A stretch of DNA of 64,000 nucleotides from Malachius bipustulatus (lineage: Eukaryota; Arthropoda; Insecta; Coleoptera; Melyridae), in contig OU342639.1 of the NCBI GenBank assembly GCA_910589415.1, forward strand, positions 30,450,268-30,514,267, given 5' to 3'. Below are positions 1-13,198 of the stretch, one piece after another (the stretch's first letter is position 1; each line of letters begins with the position of its first letter). Both the position numbers and the translations under genes were made by a program. The notes below the pieces were generated by a model. It was not told the DNA's origin. It did not search any database and saw nothing but the letters and a program-made list of their open reading frames with translations.

Positions 1-194
1 CCTTGATCCGTTCACTATTTTGCTTGTAATGATATATTTTGTATATTTTATAGGTTCTGAAGATGGCCTAAATAAAGGCAGAAAGCTTAACTAACTAGAA
101 GAAAGAGTGTTCTTACTTTTATTAGTCCCATTCATCGCAACCCCCACTATCCTATTTTTCGTCATATAAACTAGTCGATGACTACAGAAGAACT

Positions 195-214
195 TTATAT
201 ATATATATATATAT
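195..214. repeat. TA microsatellite at outer edge of family C arm
   Basis: A TA run marks the outer left edge of the foldback. A matching TA run (4876-4908) lies at the outer right edge, so the element may have inserted into TA repeats or may carry them as its ends. Confidence 0.8.
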
Positions 215-1741
215 TTCTCCAAAAACGCGAAATTTCGATTTTCAAAACGCTCCTGTAGCTTTATTTTTGAAGATTAGTAAACGAAATTTTGGATCCTTAT
301 AAAGCTTTGGAATGAATTTAGATTTTCGTTGAAAAAATGTCCAAAAGTCGAATCACTTCTACAGGGTGTCCCTTCAAAATTCCCGCAATCCGGTTCTTGT
401 GGTATCATTTCAGGTCGCAGTTTTCAATCTAGGAGGCTGAAATTTTTGTGGGAGTAAGATATCCACAAGGAGTGGTCTGGTATTGCACTTGAGCAAAATC
501 GGCCAAGCCGTTTCAAAATGGCAGCCATTTGAATTTTTTGAAAATTTGCTATTTTTTGAGCCCCTGTATGAGCAATATGGCAATAAAACTTTGAAATAAA
601 ATTAACAAGATTGGAAGAAAACTATTTGAAATTTGAATTAAAGCAATAAAATTGGCATTATTTTTATCAATAAGCCAGTGGCGTGGGTAGGAAAAGGGTA
701 AAAATGTCTAAACTTCTATAACCGTTTATGAGTTCATTTTTAAAGAAATTGAACTGAAATTTTCACAGTAGGCAAGTACACTAATATCCTTTAACCCTTA
801 AAAGTTTCAAGAAGTAAATAAGAAAAATGACGGAGATAATAATATTTTTTTCATATGATGTTTATTTCTGTAAAATTTTAAAACCGCTGCTGTAGCTTCA
901 TATTTAAGGATTAGTGAACGAAATTTTTTACCCTTGTGAAACTTCGAAATGACATTTGATTTTCGTAAAAAATTTTTCCTAAAGCTGCGTTACTTCTACA
1001 GGGTGTCCCTCCAAATTAAAAACAAAAACCGTCTATGAGGCACGGTTTCTGGTCGCAGTTTTCAATCTAGGGGGCTGGAATTTTTTTTCGTCTGTCTGGT
1101 ACTGTATTTGAGTAAAATCGAGCCGTTTCAAAATGGCGGCCTTTTCAATTTTAGAAAAAATTGCCAGAATTTGAACCCCTATACCTACCTACCTATAAGC
1201 AAGTTAGAAAAACAAATTTAAACCAAATTAACACGATTGGAAGAAAATTATTTTAAATTTGAGTTAATGCAGTAAAATTTGCATATTTTTCATTAATAAG
1301 CCAGTGGCGTCGGTAGGAAAAGGGTAAAAATGGCTAAATTTCTATAACCATATTTATGAGCCTTTTTTGAAGGAATTGAGCTGAAGTTTTTCCAGTAGAC
1401 AACTATAACCCTAACTCTGAAAAAATTCAAGAAGCAAATAAGAAAAATGGCGGAGATATTCGAATATTTTTACATGATGTTTATTCCTCTAAAATTTCAA
1501 ATTTTCGGTTTTCAAAATCCCCTTTCACTTTTTGCGAATTTATTAATTGTTAAATTTAAAAATCCATTCTAAGGCACGTTTTCAAACTAAATGAAATGAA
1601 ATTTTCTCAGTAAACCACTACGCTAATATGACCAGACTGGAAAATTTCAGAAATCCAATTTAATAAAAAGCGGTGAAAATATTCATAATTGAATCGCATA
1701 AAAATACACTATTTCTGCGATTGATGCGCAAGAAGGTTTTT
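195..1741 (+). repeat. Family C foldback, left arm
   Basis: This arm pairs in inverted orientation with 3269-4908. It opens at a TA run (195-214) followed by TTTCTCC and an AACGCTCCTGTAGCTTTAT-like block, and closes with GCGCAAGAAGGTTTT. The arm contains an internal duplication: the block CTGTAGCTT... ACTTCTACAGGGTGTCCCT occurs near 250-390 and again near 885-1010, each followed by TCGCAGTTTTCAATCTAGG and GCCAGTGGCGT. No coding frame is visible. A single-arm copy lies at 54900-55870. Confidence 0.85.
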
Positions 1742-3268
1742 TGGAATTAAAGTCTTCAATTGAAAAAGTGCTTTGATTAAGTGAGATATAATTAATCAAA
1801 AAATCATTAAAGAACACACGTTAAATAGGAAAATGATAAAAATAACAATCGGAATAAATTTGTTCAATTAAAAATCACTTCCGATTTAAAAACCAGAACG
1901 ATTTGATTTGATAGCGAGCAAAACGAATTTGATGGATCACCGGTTGATTATTTTTATTTAATACGTCAATACATACTTTCAGTAAACCATATAATACCGG
2001 CAGTATACATTTCCGACTTGATTTATTTTGCGCACTTTCCATCGGAACTCCACACTCATTCAATGGTCAGATGAGAAGTTTCCATCGGCTCCATGAAACC
2101 TATAGCAGAGCTCAAACACGAAATCGAAATCCAAATTTAAACTCCAATTACTAATGCAAGCAACTTGATATTTATTTTCGATTCGGGAGTTGGGAGTTCC
2201 TTTTAAAACACGATAAATGATGTTACAGGTTATGTACCTATAATTTTTTATTTTACTTCTGATGTCTAAACAAATCAATTCATTTAATAGTTTAAAAGTA
2301 CGTGGAACTTCAAAAAAAAAACTTACGAACTTTGATGCGATCTCTAGAAAGCAGTGCGGGCTGTGAACGTGAATCCTTACCTAGAAATAGAAAGACAAAC
2401 AAAAATTAATTATCTGGAACATACCCATTTCAAAATTATTATTTTACATTGTTATAGTCACAGTTTGGAGAAAATACCAATCACGATACAAATCGTCTGA
2501 ATCTGAGAAGAAAATTGAGACCATTTTTTTTACACATATCCGTATGTTCCCCCCTTCCCTCTGAGATGACCGAACGTCCCAGCGTCTAACATGGGACAGG
2601 GAACGATCATGTTCGAGCATTCCTGCTGGAAGAAGATCAGTATGTGTCCATTATAAAGAAAATAATAATACTCGTAATTTAAAAAAAATGTCAATAATAA
2701 TAAAAAAAATGTGACAATAAAGTATTGACAATGATCGAAGATCGTTATCTAACTGATCTGATTGAACATGCAAGTGGCAAGTAATCAAGCAACAGCACGT
2801 TTCAGAGACTTTGAGAATAGTTTTGGAGAGCTTCGCACCTCAAGAGAGATTATGAAGACATACAGGCAGCTAGCGTCGTCACCCCCTGCCCCCTGTAAAT
2901 TCATGGAGAAGGTTACAGTAATTTCTATCAACCTTCATATCAACAAGTTGCATTTGAATAAATAATGCGGTCGGGTCGTGCTGCGTTCGCGTTCGCAGTT
3001 ATTCGTTTGTATTAAGTCATTTCGAGAGCATTTTATGCTCCAGTTTACACGGAGTTAGGGATCGACTAGGATGTAGTCGTTGGAAATTCAATGTCGGTGC
3101 CCGTCATATTTAGATGACATTATCTCCGACCTGAAAAGTTGATACGTACTTATCTTATGGTATCTAATGCGCATGATCGTTGTAATGTACATAGAGAATG
3201 AAATAGCTTTTACTCAAAACAATTATTGGTTAAATAAAGAATAACAGACGTAGCGTTCATCTAATACT
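1742..3268. other. Spacer of the family C foldback, no gene recognised
   Basis: This is the 1.5 kb of DNA between the two inverted arms. I see only short frames without recognisable motifs. Around 2990-3265 the sequence ends in an AATAAA-like stretch, which faintly recalls the 3' part of a retrotransposon LTR, but no partner LTR is seen. It may be cargo or flanking DNA caught between two opposite insertions. Confidence 0.4.
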
Positions 3269-3884
3269 AAAAAACCTTCTTGCGCATCAAACGCAGAAAT
3301 AGTGTATTTTTATGCGATTCAATTATGAAAATTTTTGCCGCCTTTTAAATTGGCTTTCTGAATTTTTCCATAGTCAGGTCGAATTTGCGTAGTGGTTTAC
3401 TGTGAAAATTCATTTCATTTCGTTTGAAAGCGTGCAATAAAATAGATTTTTACACATAATAAGCCAAAAAAAAAATTGACAAAATTCAACAATTTCGTCC
3501 CTTTTCCTATACCCGCTACTGACTAACGATAAAAAGTTACAGGCGAGTTCTGAAAATCGAACATTTGAAATTTTAGAGAAATAAACATCATGTAAAAAAA
3601 TCGAATAACTCCGCCATTTCTCTTATTTGCTTCTTGAAATTTTTGAGAGTTAAAGTTTATTAGTGTAGTTGTCTACTCTGAAAATTTCAGGTAAATTCTC
3701 TCAAAAATGTGCTCATAATCAGTTAAATAAATTTAGCCATTTTTACCATTTTCTTACCCACGCCACTAGCTTATTATTAAATAGTGTATTTTTATGCGAT
3801 TCAATAATAAATATTTTCTTCCTATTTTTTTTATAATGAATATAATGAAAAAATAATCCGATTTTTCTACCTATCAAAAAAAAA

Positions 3885-4325
3885 AGAATGATACACTCTC
3901 GTGGTTTCGAACCCGCACCAACAGTTTACTAAGAAAGGATGTAATGAACTGATCCACGATGCGTTTCATATTTTTAGTGATGATGGGGTAGATATATTAT
4001 GTAGTAAGTCAGGTACCTACACCTACTCATTTTATTTTTTAAACTGGTCGTATCTTTGTTATTAAAAGACCAATTTGAATACTTTTTTCACCTGCATGTA
4101 GGTGATTTAATAGTCGTTGCGATTGTTTTTCTAATTTTCAGAACCATTCATAATTGAATGTGAAAAAAAATAAAAAAGAATTCATCAATTTAATAATTTT
4201 ATATAAGTGTAAGCTAATTTTGCACAAGCGAAAAACTTTTTTATCTTTCGTTTAAAGTGCTACATTAATCGAGGCGAATTGAAGTTAAGACATCAAATTA
4301 TATGTTAAAGCAAAAAAAAATGGAA
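3885..4325 (-). repeat. tRNA-like SINE-type repeat, copy 1
   Basis: On the minus strand, 3895-3970 reads like a tRNA-derived head, with an A-box-like GTGGATCAGTTCATTACATC and a strong B box GGGTTCGAAACCAC. The adjoining part (about 4080-4320), containing AGTCGTTGCGATTGTT and GGCGAATTGAAGTTAAGACA, is shared with 35120-35300 and 56490-56760. The unit lies inside the right arm of family C, so it inserted later. The boundaries are approximate. Confidence 0.45.
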
Positions 4326-4875
4326 AATTTCGGTTCAACTTCTTCAAAAATGGACTCATAAACGGTTATAGAATTGACACATTTTCGCCCTTTTTCCTAC
4401 CCACGACACTGGCTTATTAATGGAAAATATGCTAATTTTATTGCATTAACTCAAAGTTCCAATAATTTTCTTCAAATCCTGTTAATTTGATTTCAAAGTT
4501 TTTTTGACATCTTGCTCATACGGGGGCTCAAAAAATTGGACCTTTTCCGAAAATTCAAATGGCTGCCATTTTGAAACGGCTCGGCCGATTTTGCTCAAGT
4601 GCAATACCAGACCACTCCTTGTGGATATCTTACTCCCACAAAAATTTCAGCCCCCTAGATTGAAAACTGCGGCCAGAAACCGTGCCTCAAGGACCGTATG
4701 TTTGGAACTTTGAAAGGACACCCTGTAGAAGTAACGTGACTTTTGGAAATTTTTTCAACGAAAATCTAAAGTCATTCCAGAGCTATACAAGAATCCAAAA
4801 TTTCATTCACTAATCTTGAAAGATAAAGCTACAGGAGCGTTTTGAAAATCGAAAAATCGTGATTTTGGAGAAATA

Positions 4876-4876
4876 A

Positions 4877-4908
<32 letters not shown>
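4876..4908. repeat. TA-rich microsatellite at right edge of family C
   Basis: An interrupted TA run that mirrors the run at 195-214. Confidence 0.75.
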
Positions 4909-5344
4909 CGTGGGCAGGTGAATTTTGGAAAACTACTTTTTCGTGATCTGGGGGTCAGGATCGGTGGACATTTGATGAGTTTGGGTGATTTTCGAAAAGT
5001 GATGTCGTCCTCAATAGTGTATTTTTTGTTAAAAAATACACTAACAAAGACACTTATTGGGTAGGTACAAGATAAGAAGTTAACAAAACGTGAAATTTCA
5101 AATTTAATTCCCATCAACATTTCAAGTTATTTTTTCTCAAGCAGTTTATAAAATGCTGCTGAGGCGTCTTCGGTCACAGAATACTCAGAACAGCAAAAAG
5201 TCCTGGCAATTAAAATTATTATTATTATTATTAATATTAAGGGGATGAAATTAAATACAAAGCCGAGTAAGCGCAAGAAATGGAAAATCGTGACATAATA
5301 ATTTATGAAATGTCCCTACAGAGCAAGCACGACAACAGCACACA
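4909..5344. other. Unannotated stretch
   Basis: It includes an ATT trinucleotide run near 5211-5234. No gene or known element is recognised. Confidence 0.5.
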
Positions 5345-5790
5345 GTCCCTAACCTTTTCCCAACCTTCCCCAAACCTTTCCCAAAACGTTCCCTAACCTT
5401 TCCTTATCATTTTCCTAGCCTTACCCAAACGTTTCCTTATCATTTCCCTAACCTTTCATCAACCTTACCCAAACCTTTCCTTATCATATCCCTAACGTTA
5501 TTCCTAAGCTGTTCCCAAACCTGACCCTAACATTTACTTATCATTTCCCTAACCTTACCCAAACCTTGCCTAACCTTTTCAGAATCTTTCCCTAACATTT
5601 CCTTATGATTTACCAAACCTTTTCCGTACTTTTTCCATACAATTCTCTGACCTTTCCTTATGATTTCCCTTACCTTACCCAAACATTTCCCTAACTTTTT
5701 CCAAACCTTTCCTAACTTTTGCTTATGACTTACATAACCTTGCCTAAACCTTTCCTTATAATTTCCCTAACCTTGCCCAAACCTTTATCA
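5345..5790. repeat. Degenerate CCTAACC-rich minisatellite
   Basis: About 450 bases of imperfect head-to-tail repeats. The core is CCCTAACCTTACCCAAACC alternating with TTTCCTTATCATTTCC, with a variable period of roughly 35 bases. CCTAA is the complement of the insect telomere unit TTAGG, but here it lies in a longer, degraded unit, so this is an interstitial minisatellite and not a true telomere tract. Confidence 0.85.
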
Positions 5791-8700
5791 TATTTTAATG
5801 CGGTTTCTCGAGAAACAGAATTTTTTACAAAGAATGACTTTCTTCCTTGAACCGATCATTAAGACAGTTTTTCCTCTTCATGACCCCATTGCACGGACAC
5901 ACACTATAATAATACACTACACATAGGTAAGTAGTTAGGTATAACGAGAGTGATATTTTGTGCATATGGGAAAAAAGCCACTGACCTCCTAAAACCGTGT
6001 GAAAGAATTTATTAATAAGTACATAAATCGTACACCTAGGTGGGTACAGGTAGATACCTAATAACAAACGACAGACGTACCATTTAACTTCAAAGTAATA
6101 AGAAGAAGAAATCGTTAACCGATATTGGTGACATAGTTTGATCGGTAGTTGGAGCAGTGGGCGTTGCCGTTTCCTCGAGGAACCGGAACTAATTTAACCA
6201 TAATCAGCCACAGAGGCGTACTTGGATCGAGAAGAACGAGCAGGGCTGACGGGAGTTTGTTGAACACCGGCAATAACAATAACAAGGGAATCCACCGGGG
6301 AGAGACGTGTCCATTGTGCAGAAAACTATCCCATAGCCGTTCCAGTTCCTGCTTGGAGTAATCGTGATGTAACCAATTCAGACTCCTATTATTTGATATC
6401 TGAGTTAACACTAACACCTGTCGTTACTTCCGTCACCAGGTCATTTCTAAAATAATCAAGTCGCTTTATGCGAGGAATTTAATATTATCATAATGTTAAA
6501 TTTACTGCCGAAGAGTTCAGATTGTCGACTTGAGGTCGAGTTCGAGTCTCGGAAGGAGTAGGCATACCTATACTTACTCAACTTCACCATTATACTTATT
6601 AACTTATTGTGGAATGATTCTGGTTGGTTACCTGTAGAGGTGATGCTAATTCAGACAATCACAAAACTGAACTATCAAAATTAACTGATGATTAACGACT
6701 GAAATCGTTGAAGTTTAGTTTGCATGAATGAAAGTACTCTATGCGATTACATTATCCGGCTTTCACACGAACGACCACAATTATCGTTACGTACGCTAAT
6801 GTTGAACTCTGAACAAATTATAATATTTGGGTATTTTAGACACTTTTAACTAATCGTCAAAATCTACGGTCATTTGCATGCACGGCGTTGGAATTTACAT
6901 TTTTGTCAGATGACGGTTTTTCCTCAAAAATATCAGACAGTCAATTTCCTTCCGGCGAGCGAAGTGGCTTTTATTTCCGTTCATGCCGTTCAAGAGTTCA
7001 TGCCGTGGAACTCTTTTCTTTCCTGAACTTCTCACTGAAGCCATCTTCCATAATTCGCTTCAAATTTGTTTAATCGGTTCTTCTATAAAAATATGTTTCT
7101 GATCTGTAATTGTTTAATTTTTTCTCTCGGTCGACTTGATGGATTTTGCACCCATGCAACCAACATTCAGTGATTGCGTCGTAATTTTATGGCCTTTCGC
7201 GGGCCACTTCTGGGACTGCTTTCACGAGACGTCTGTGTTTTTCCATTTGCTGCTGAGTGGTACGACATCTTCCACTCGGCTCACCACATAAATAAAAGTG
7301 AAATTTTCCTGTTAATATTAACTACACATGCTCCTCGATAATCTTCTGATTCTGGTCGTTAAAGATTTGTTACACGCGGTGGTACCTGAAAACCACAGTA
7401 ATTTCAAGTAGAGTGAACTTGTTTTGTTCTAAAGATACCTATAGAAAAAAAGAAAGAGTCCAAGAGGTAGGGGGCAAAGTATAGAAATTGTCCAGTGTGC
7501 GTGACACTCTTTCATTAATCCTCCACTTCCAGTTTTCATATAAATACTTATATTTAAACGTCGTGGCTATTAGTGATTCAACACCCTGTACCCTGTACTT
7601 GTTCATAAAAACGCAATTAACATATTAAAGGAAGGCGAGCGGTTTAAAATGCGGCACAGACATTTCAACTTGTCACATTAGCATACACACTGTATACATT
7701 CCTTCATGCCGTATCCCATTATAATCGCCGCCGCGGTTCGTAAAAATCACTCCCTTCAAATTGTTAATCGAGTCATTTAATTCACAAATTGTTCACATGC
7801 ATGATGCAGTATTGCGGAATTTTTATAAAAATCTTATGCCACACGAATTTTAAATTGTCTGCCTGATATGCAATGTGCAAACAAAGTTCAATAACGCGAG
7901 ACAACAATTCATGAAAAATGTTCAACCTTCGCAAGTCATGAAAAATTCGATATTTTCAGAATTTGGCGTTGCAGACTATTTATCACTTGGATCGTTAAAT
8001 CATCATTCTCGTTCATTCAAGTAAGTTTTAAAAAAGTATTTTATTTCTAATTTTGAAGGCGTCATATGTCTTCAGACCGGAGTTATTTTGTGAACTTTCA
8101 CCGAAGTCGTCGTGCGTGCAATGCGTGCATGCCTTTTAAGCTCTCCCTTCCCCCAAGGGTTCTGGGTTAGACAATTATCCGCCACCGGCCAGCCCTCATT
8201 TTTAATGACGCTCATTATTAAATACGAGAAGTGCACTCTCGCATTGTTAGCGCCGGCGTTAACGACATTCCAGCACTGCGGAACGTACGACCTTAACTAT
8301 ACATATACCTAAAGTAAAGTGTACGTCAAACTGGAGATAACATGCTTAGTATCCATACAACCTTTCATTTCTGCCTCTTTACCTCTTTTGAAAGTATATG
8401 CACTGTCGTAAAACAATAACAATTGTAAAACAATGCATTTATGTACTTATTCATCCATCATGAATGTATTGTATAATGGCGTGTGTGTAAGCTTTTGAAT
8501 TCAATATAAGTGTAGTAAGTGTCTGCATATTATTTACATAACTATACTTAGTTACTGTAGTACCACACACCTGATGTGAAACTAAAAAATGATAATCTAA
8601 TACCTGTTAAAAGCGTGCTCATATATCAGATATCAGATATTGACTTATCCGCATACACTTTTCTTTTTCATGTCTGAATGGTTCTCTTAATGGAGTACCA

Positions 8701-10357
8701 ATCGGCTGCGGTTTGATGTTAATTAGTAGTTTTAATAGGTCGGCTTGTAAGACTGAAAAGCTTGTTCGAAATCTGGACGAAGGACCAGGGTAATAATAGA
8801 CATGATTAATAATTATTATTGCTTTAATTATTGTGTACTCACTGTTTACCCGTGCAGACGTCTTCAAATAGCTACTAAATCAAATTCGAATACATACTTT
8901 CATTAACAAATTGTTTTCAAGTGTCTTAATTCCGTGACGCCCTGTAGATATTATAAGAACTTATGTATTAGGTACATAGGTACATTCATTTAGAGAAGGA
9001 CTTGTATATATATAACTTATTTATTAACGCTTCATAGGCTCCAAGATAACTTTAATAGGTACAAAGGTTCTCTCTCATCCGTAATATAAGAGGAAAATTC
9101 TCGGGAAATACTGTTAAGACTCATGTTTGGAAAGTTTTCCTCATTCAAGTCATAACTAAGCTAAAATAATTAGAGCACTTACAGTTAATTGTTGGGAGAC
9201 TTTTCACAATTACCTTAGTGTCGTTCTGTCGTTTCTAGAACAGTTTTAAGCGATTCCTATATGTATATAGGTAGGTATATAAGTTACACTGCTGCTGTCT
9301 ACCGTGAAACTTTATAAGTTATTAGCTTTATTTCGGGCTACCTACCAAAACATAACTGAAGTTCTGCATGTTAAAAGATTTCATTTAGAAAAGTTTAATT
9401 TCCCTTTCTTGTTATGATAGTAACGTAAGTATTTTTAATATTAATAATAATAATATGAATAAGTAAGTATAAGAAGTAATCAAAACTGGAAATCGGATAA
9501 CTTCTCGAGATGTGCAACTTCATAAATACTTGGAGGAAAATTCCACTATATACTGGCAGTTAAGAATGACTTTGAGATATTGATGCTGTCAAAATCTCAA
9601 TTGAACCATTTATTACCGGGCCATCAAGCGTATAGAACGTCGCATCCTCTTCTTCACTTTCGCCCGCCCGTAGCCCTTTTCCTGGCCCGCGCTACTCGAT
9701 GAAGATAAAATCCCCAAATATTCTAATTGTTATTGCCTTCACTGACTCTATTAAGCGAGACATAACATAATAGACTAGACGAATTTAGGACCGAGGGGTC
9801 CACCAGACGTGCATTTTTTTGTTATAGTGTGTCAGGACTCACCGACTCAGGAGTAAATCCCGGAAACGTATATATGTATAGGTAAAGGTAACGCGTTCTG
9901 GTAGGGCATTAAGAGGAAATTTGTGCCACATTTGGGTTTTAAATAAGTCGTTCGTTCTACGTGCACCATTCGGCACGGTCTAGTGGTATTTATTGGTATC
10001 AACGGTACGGCCGCTTTAAATTGCTCGCGCCCTATCTGATTCCTGCTAAACATAAAATATCCTTATATCTAAAACATGAGCACGAATTTAGATTACGCCA
10101 TTACATGAACAACTTTCCTTATTTCCTGGCTCTGCATTCTGCACGGGATCATGGGATTGGGTTGGGATGCGGCCGCGGATCCTGCCTGCCCTCCTACCAA
10201 TGGTTTGCGCTTTGTTCACGCGTGTAACGTTACCTACACTGCGTGTATAATGTATAATAACAGTAAAATTACAAACACCAGAGAAAAATCTACCTATGGT
10301 TGCGGTAATCGGCGTGCCCATCCACAGTTTTTTGTTTAGAAATTTATACCTATACTT
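5791..10357. other. 4.5 kb without a recognised gene or element
   Basis: Only short overlapping frames on both strands are present, none with motifs I can name. The pair near 6115-6417 lies in a locally more GC-rich patch but matches nothing I recognise. A B-box-like GAGTTCGAGTCTCG at about 6539 lacks an A box. This may be intergenic or intronic DNA. Confidence 0.5.
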
Positions 10358-11364
10358 ACAGGGTGTTTACTGTAAGGTTGGCCAAACTTCACAGGCTGAT
10401 TCTTCAGACTAAAATAAACAAAAAAATTTCCAGTAATGTGTGTCCGGAAATGCACCGTTTTTGAGATATATTCTTTTTCCAGTTTTTTGACGATTTCTCG
10501 GGAACCTTAAGAGATACAATGTTCACCTCTTATACTCACTATGTGCTCACTGGTCCCCTTATTTTCGACGTAAAAATAAAGGTTAAAAAAAATCAGTGGC
10601 GTAGATTTAGGGTATTTTGAGGGTTTCGACCCCCTAATTTCTACGCCACTGGAATAAATGCGATTTTAAGCAGCGTCTTTGAACCGTCCATGCTTCCTAA
10701 ACTAGAAAGGTACTCTTGGTTGACGGCTCTAAAGTGAACCGTTTCCGAGAAAAATGTCATTTTATGAGGGAAAACATTAATTATAGGAATAAGTTTTCAC
10801 CTTTACTTCACGGAAACCAAAATTATTAACATTAAAAAAAAGCAAAAATGTTATTACAGAGCTTTTCATAACTACGCACCGAATAAAATATAAAAATTAA
10901 AAAAACACAAAGCAAGTCAAATAATTCATATTAACCTAGGTACATATTTGGGTAAAAAAAAAAAAAAAATTTGAAATTTTTTTCTAAATGTTGTAAATTT
11001 TTGGTTTCCATGATTTTTTTTAACATGAAAAACCAATACGGCGGCCATAAGAAAAACACAAATTGAGTTCCAAAATTCTGGGATCTAATTAGCTTTAAAA
11101 ATTTTTGAAATGTCAAATGGATAGCTTTTGACGACTTATGTCAGCCTAAGAAAAATTATCAATTTATTTTCAACAACAAAAAAGATATGGCTAAAATAAG
11201 AAATTTCAATTTTTCAGTTTTTTCAGGATAATATTTCAGTAATAGATGAACTGAATTTTTCAAAAAATAGTTCCGAACTTTGCCAATTTAACCGACTCCG
11301 TGTATCTGGAAAAATAAGAAAGTTGCCCGTATTGGGAGTTGAATTTTGGGAACCCTCTGTATAA
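10358..11364. repeat. Composite TIR element: family A left arm joined to a family B-like right arm
   Basis: The left part (10358-10810) begins ACAGGGTGTTTACTG and matches the family A arms at 27143 and 41006, including the small hairpin CAGTGGCGTAGATTTAGG... to ...CTACGCCACTGG at 10594-10652. The right part (about 10960-11364) is a diverged copy of the family B right arm: GGCGGCCATAAGAAAAAC, then TTTTTCAGTTTTTTCAGG, then ACCGACTCCGTGTATCT. It ends CCCTCTGTATA. A frame across the right half is not coding. Confidence 0.7.
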
Positions 11365-13198
11365 CTAGGTAGGCAACGAACCAGGTGTGAAAAGACGAAA
11401 CGGGTCAAAGTTTAATTTTAATAAAGCGAAAGAATTCTTCTTTTAAAATTTATGCGACTATTAAAAGACATAAAAATTCAAACATTAGGGGGCGCCATAA
11501 AACTGTCTCGCGTTATAAAATATGACAACAAACGTGTTTTCACAGATTTCCTATTCCCTCAAGTGAATACAAATTACTTGGTGGGTACATGAAATTCCTT
11601 TACAAACTCCTAAAGCGAGTATGGATGGCATAGTAGTCGTAGTCTTTTAAAAAGTATTCGGAAAGGGGAAAGCCTGCAGTGAAAATGAGTTACCCCGGTC
11701 GGTCGGGGACTTTACACGGAAGTCTTTTGAGAGGACGTGCAAAAATGTAAAAGGTCCATCCGATACTCCGACCAACTTACCGTATAAGATAGAACGACTT
11801 TTCGGGCTCTAACCGAGCTGAAAGATTACGCGGCAGGCTCTGCAACGACCCTTCGGTCTCTATTTCTACTTCGGACACGGGGGTTGAATACATTAAAATC
11901 CCCCCTCCCCCCACTCCTCTCCGGACGATTGATAAACGGTGTGTTGTGGAAATATTACAGTCTTAATGATAATTATTATTTAATTATTTAACTCCTCGTT
12001 GTTTTTTTGTTTACATATACCTTAACACCAAGTTCAATTAACCTTTTATGACATGTCGTATATTTGTATTCGAATGTATTCAGCGACGACGAAACAATAT
12101 AAATGGCATCATGACAAAAAATGTAATTATTATATTAATTCCAGAATATGGAACTCATTACTTAAGACTATAGAACGCGTCTCTCTCTATCTCTCTGTTT
12201 TTGTTGATCAAATAATTAAGCTCGAAATTCCACGGAATTATCCCACATTCTCTTTTATTCCACAATAAGGATTACGCTTTGCTATTATTTATCTTTTATA
12301 CATCCTGCGACAGCGAAAATATTTTTATTGCGATTCACCACCGATACTTTCTAGAGCCGTCTCGCCAATTCGTCTTGTCATATCATATCAGAGAGTCGGA
12401 TTTTCATCATCAATTTCCGATGTGGGATGTGGTAGAACTTGAACCAGAACTCCATCCAACAGGATCCGCAAATCCCTAATCAAGCCGACCAACTAATAAG
12501 GGGACTTAAAAAAATCCATAAGCCAATTAGGAGACCAAATTAATTATCTCCTTATAAAATTCTCATCTACTTGGACGTTCTCAGACAGAACCTGACTAGT
12601 AGGTTAGGTATAGTTATAGTTATAGTAGTGTATGTCAATTTATTTTGACAGCAAATTGTCGACGCAGTAAATGTGCATTGCGCATGCATGGAAGTGCAGT
12701 AACGACAGCACTGAATAATAAGGACCTTGTCGAGAGTTTAATGATGTGATGATGGGAATGTTCACAGACTACTCGCTCAATTGTTATTTTACCTTTAGGA
12801 AAGGACGCTTTTATTCAGTTTATACGCTGCAGCACCAGCACTGCACTGGCACTCAGTGATGCACTCTCTTCTATGGACTCCCTGCCTCCCTGCTCCAGCA
12901 TTCATTTTATACTATGGCAAGCGAGCATGTAAGGCTATAATAATAATAGAGCAGCCTAAATCCTTAAGAATTGTAACTTAAATTACCTCTTTAAATTAAA
13001 TCCGCTACACTTTTATAAAGTAGATAAATTTATCGATAATTATCTCTAACTTATAATCCACATTCATAATTTATTTAGACGTAGGTTGGAGCGTCGTACT
13101 AAGGGAGAAATGAAAAGTACCAGGTCGCACCAAAAAGACGCCAAGATGGAACGTCAAAAAAAAAAGCTGAAAGTTTCAGATGTATAAGCATCTACTAT
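11365..13198. other. Unannotated stretch
   Basis: No recognised gene. The stretch includes a C-rich patch near 11880-11930 and several AT-rich segments. Two short frames at 12053-12479 show no motifs. Confidence 0.45.

Larger units (their letters stand above)
3269..4908 (-). repeat. Family C foldback, right arm
   Basis: This is the reverse complement of 195-1741. It begins AAAAAACCTTCTTGCGCATC and ends GGAGCGTTTTGAAAATCG... followed by GGAGAAATAAATATATA. It is interrupted at about 3780-4325 by an unrelated segment that includes a tRNA-like SINE fragment. The two arms differ by many substitutions and indels, so the foldback is not recent. Confidence 0.85.

Noticed and set aside
6499..6571. 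Possible tRNA gene (B box GAGTTCGAGTCTCG)
   Set aside because: No A box at the right distance and no cloverleaf could be drawn.
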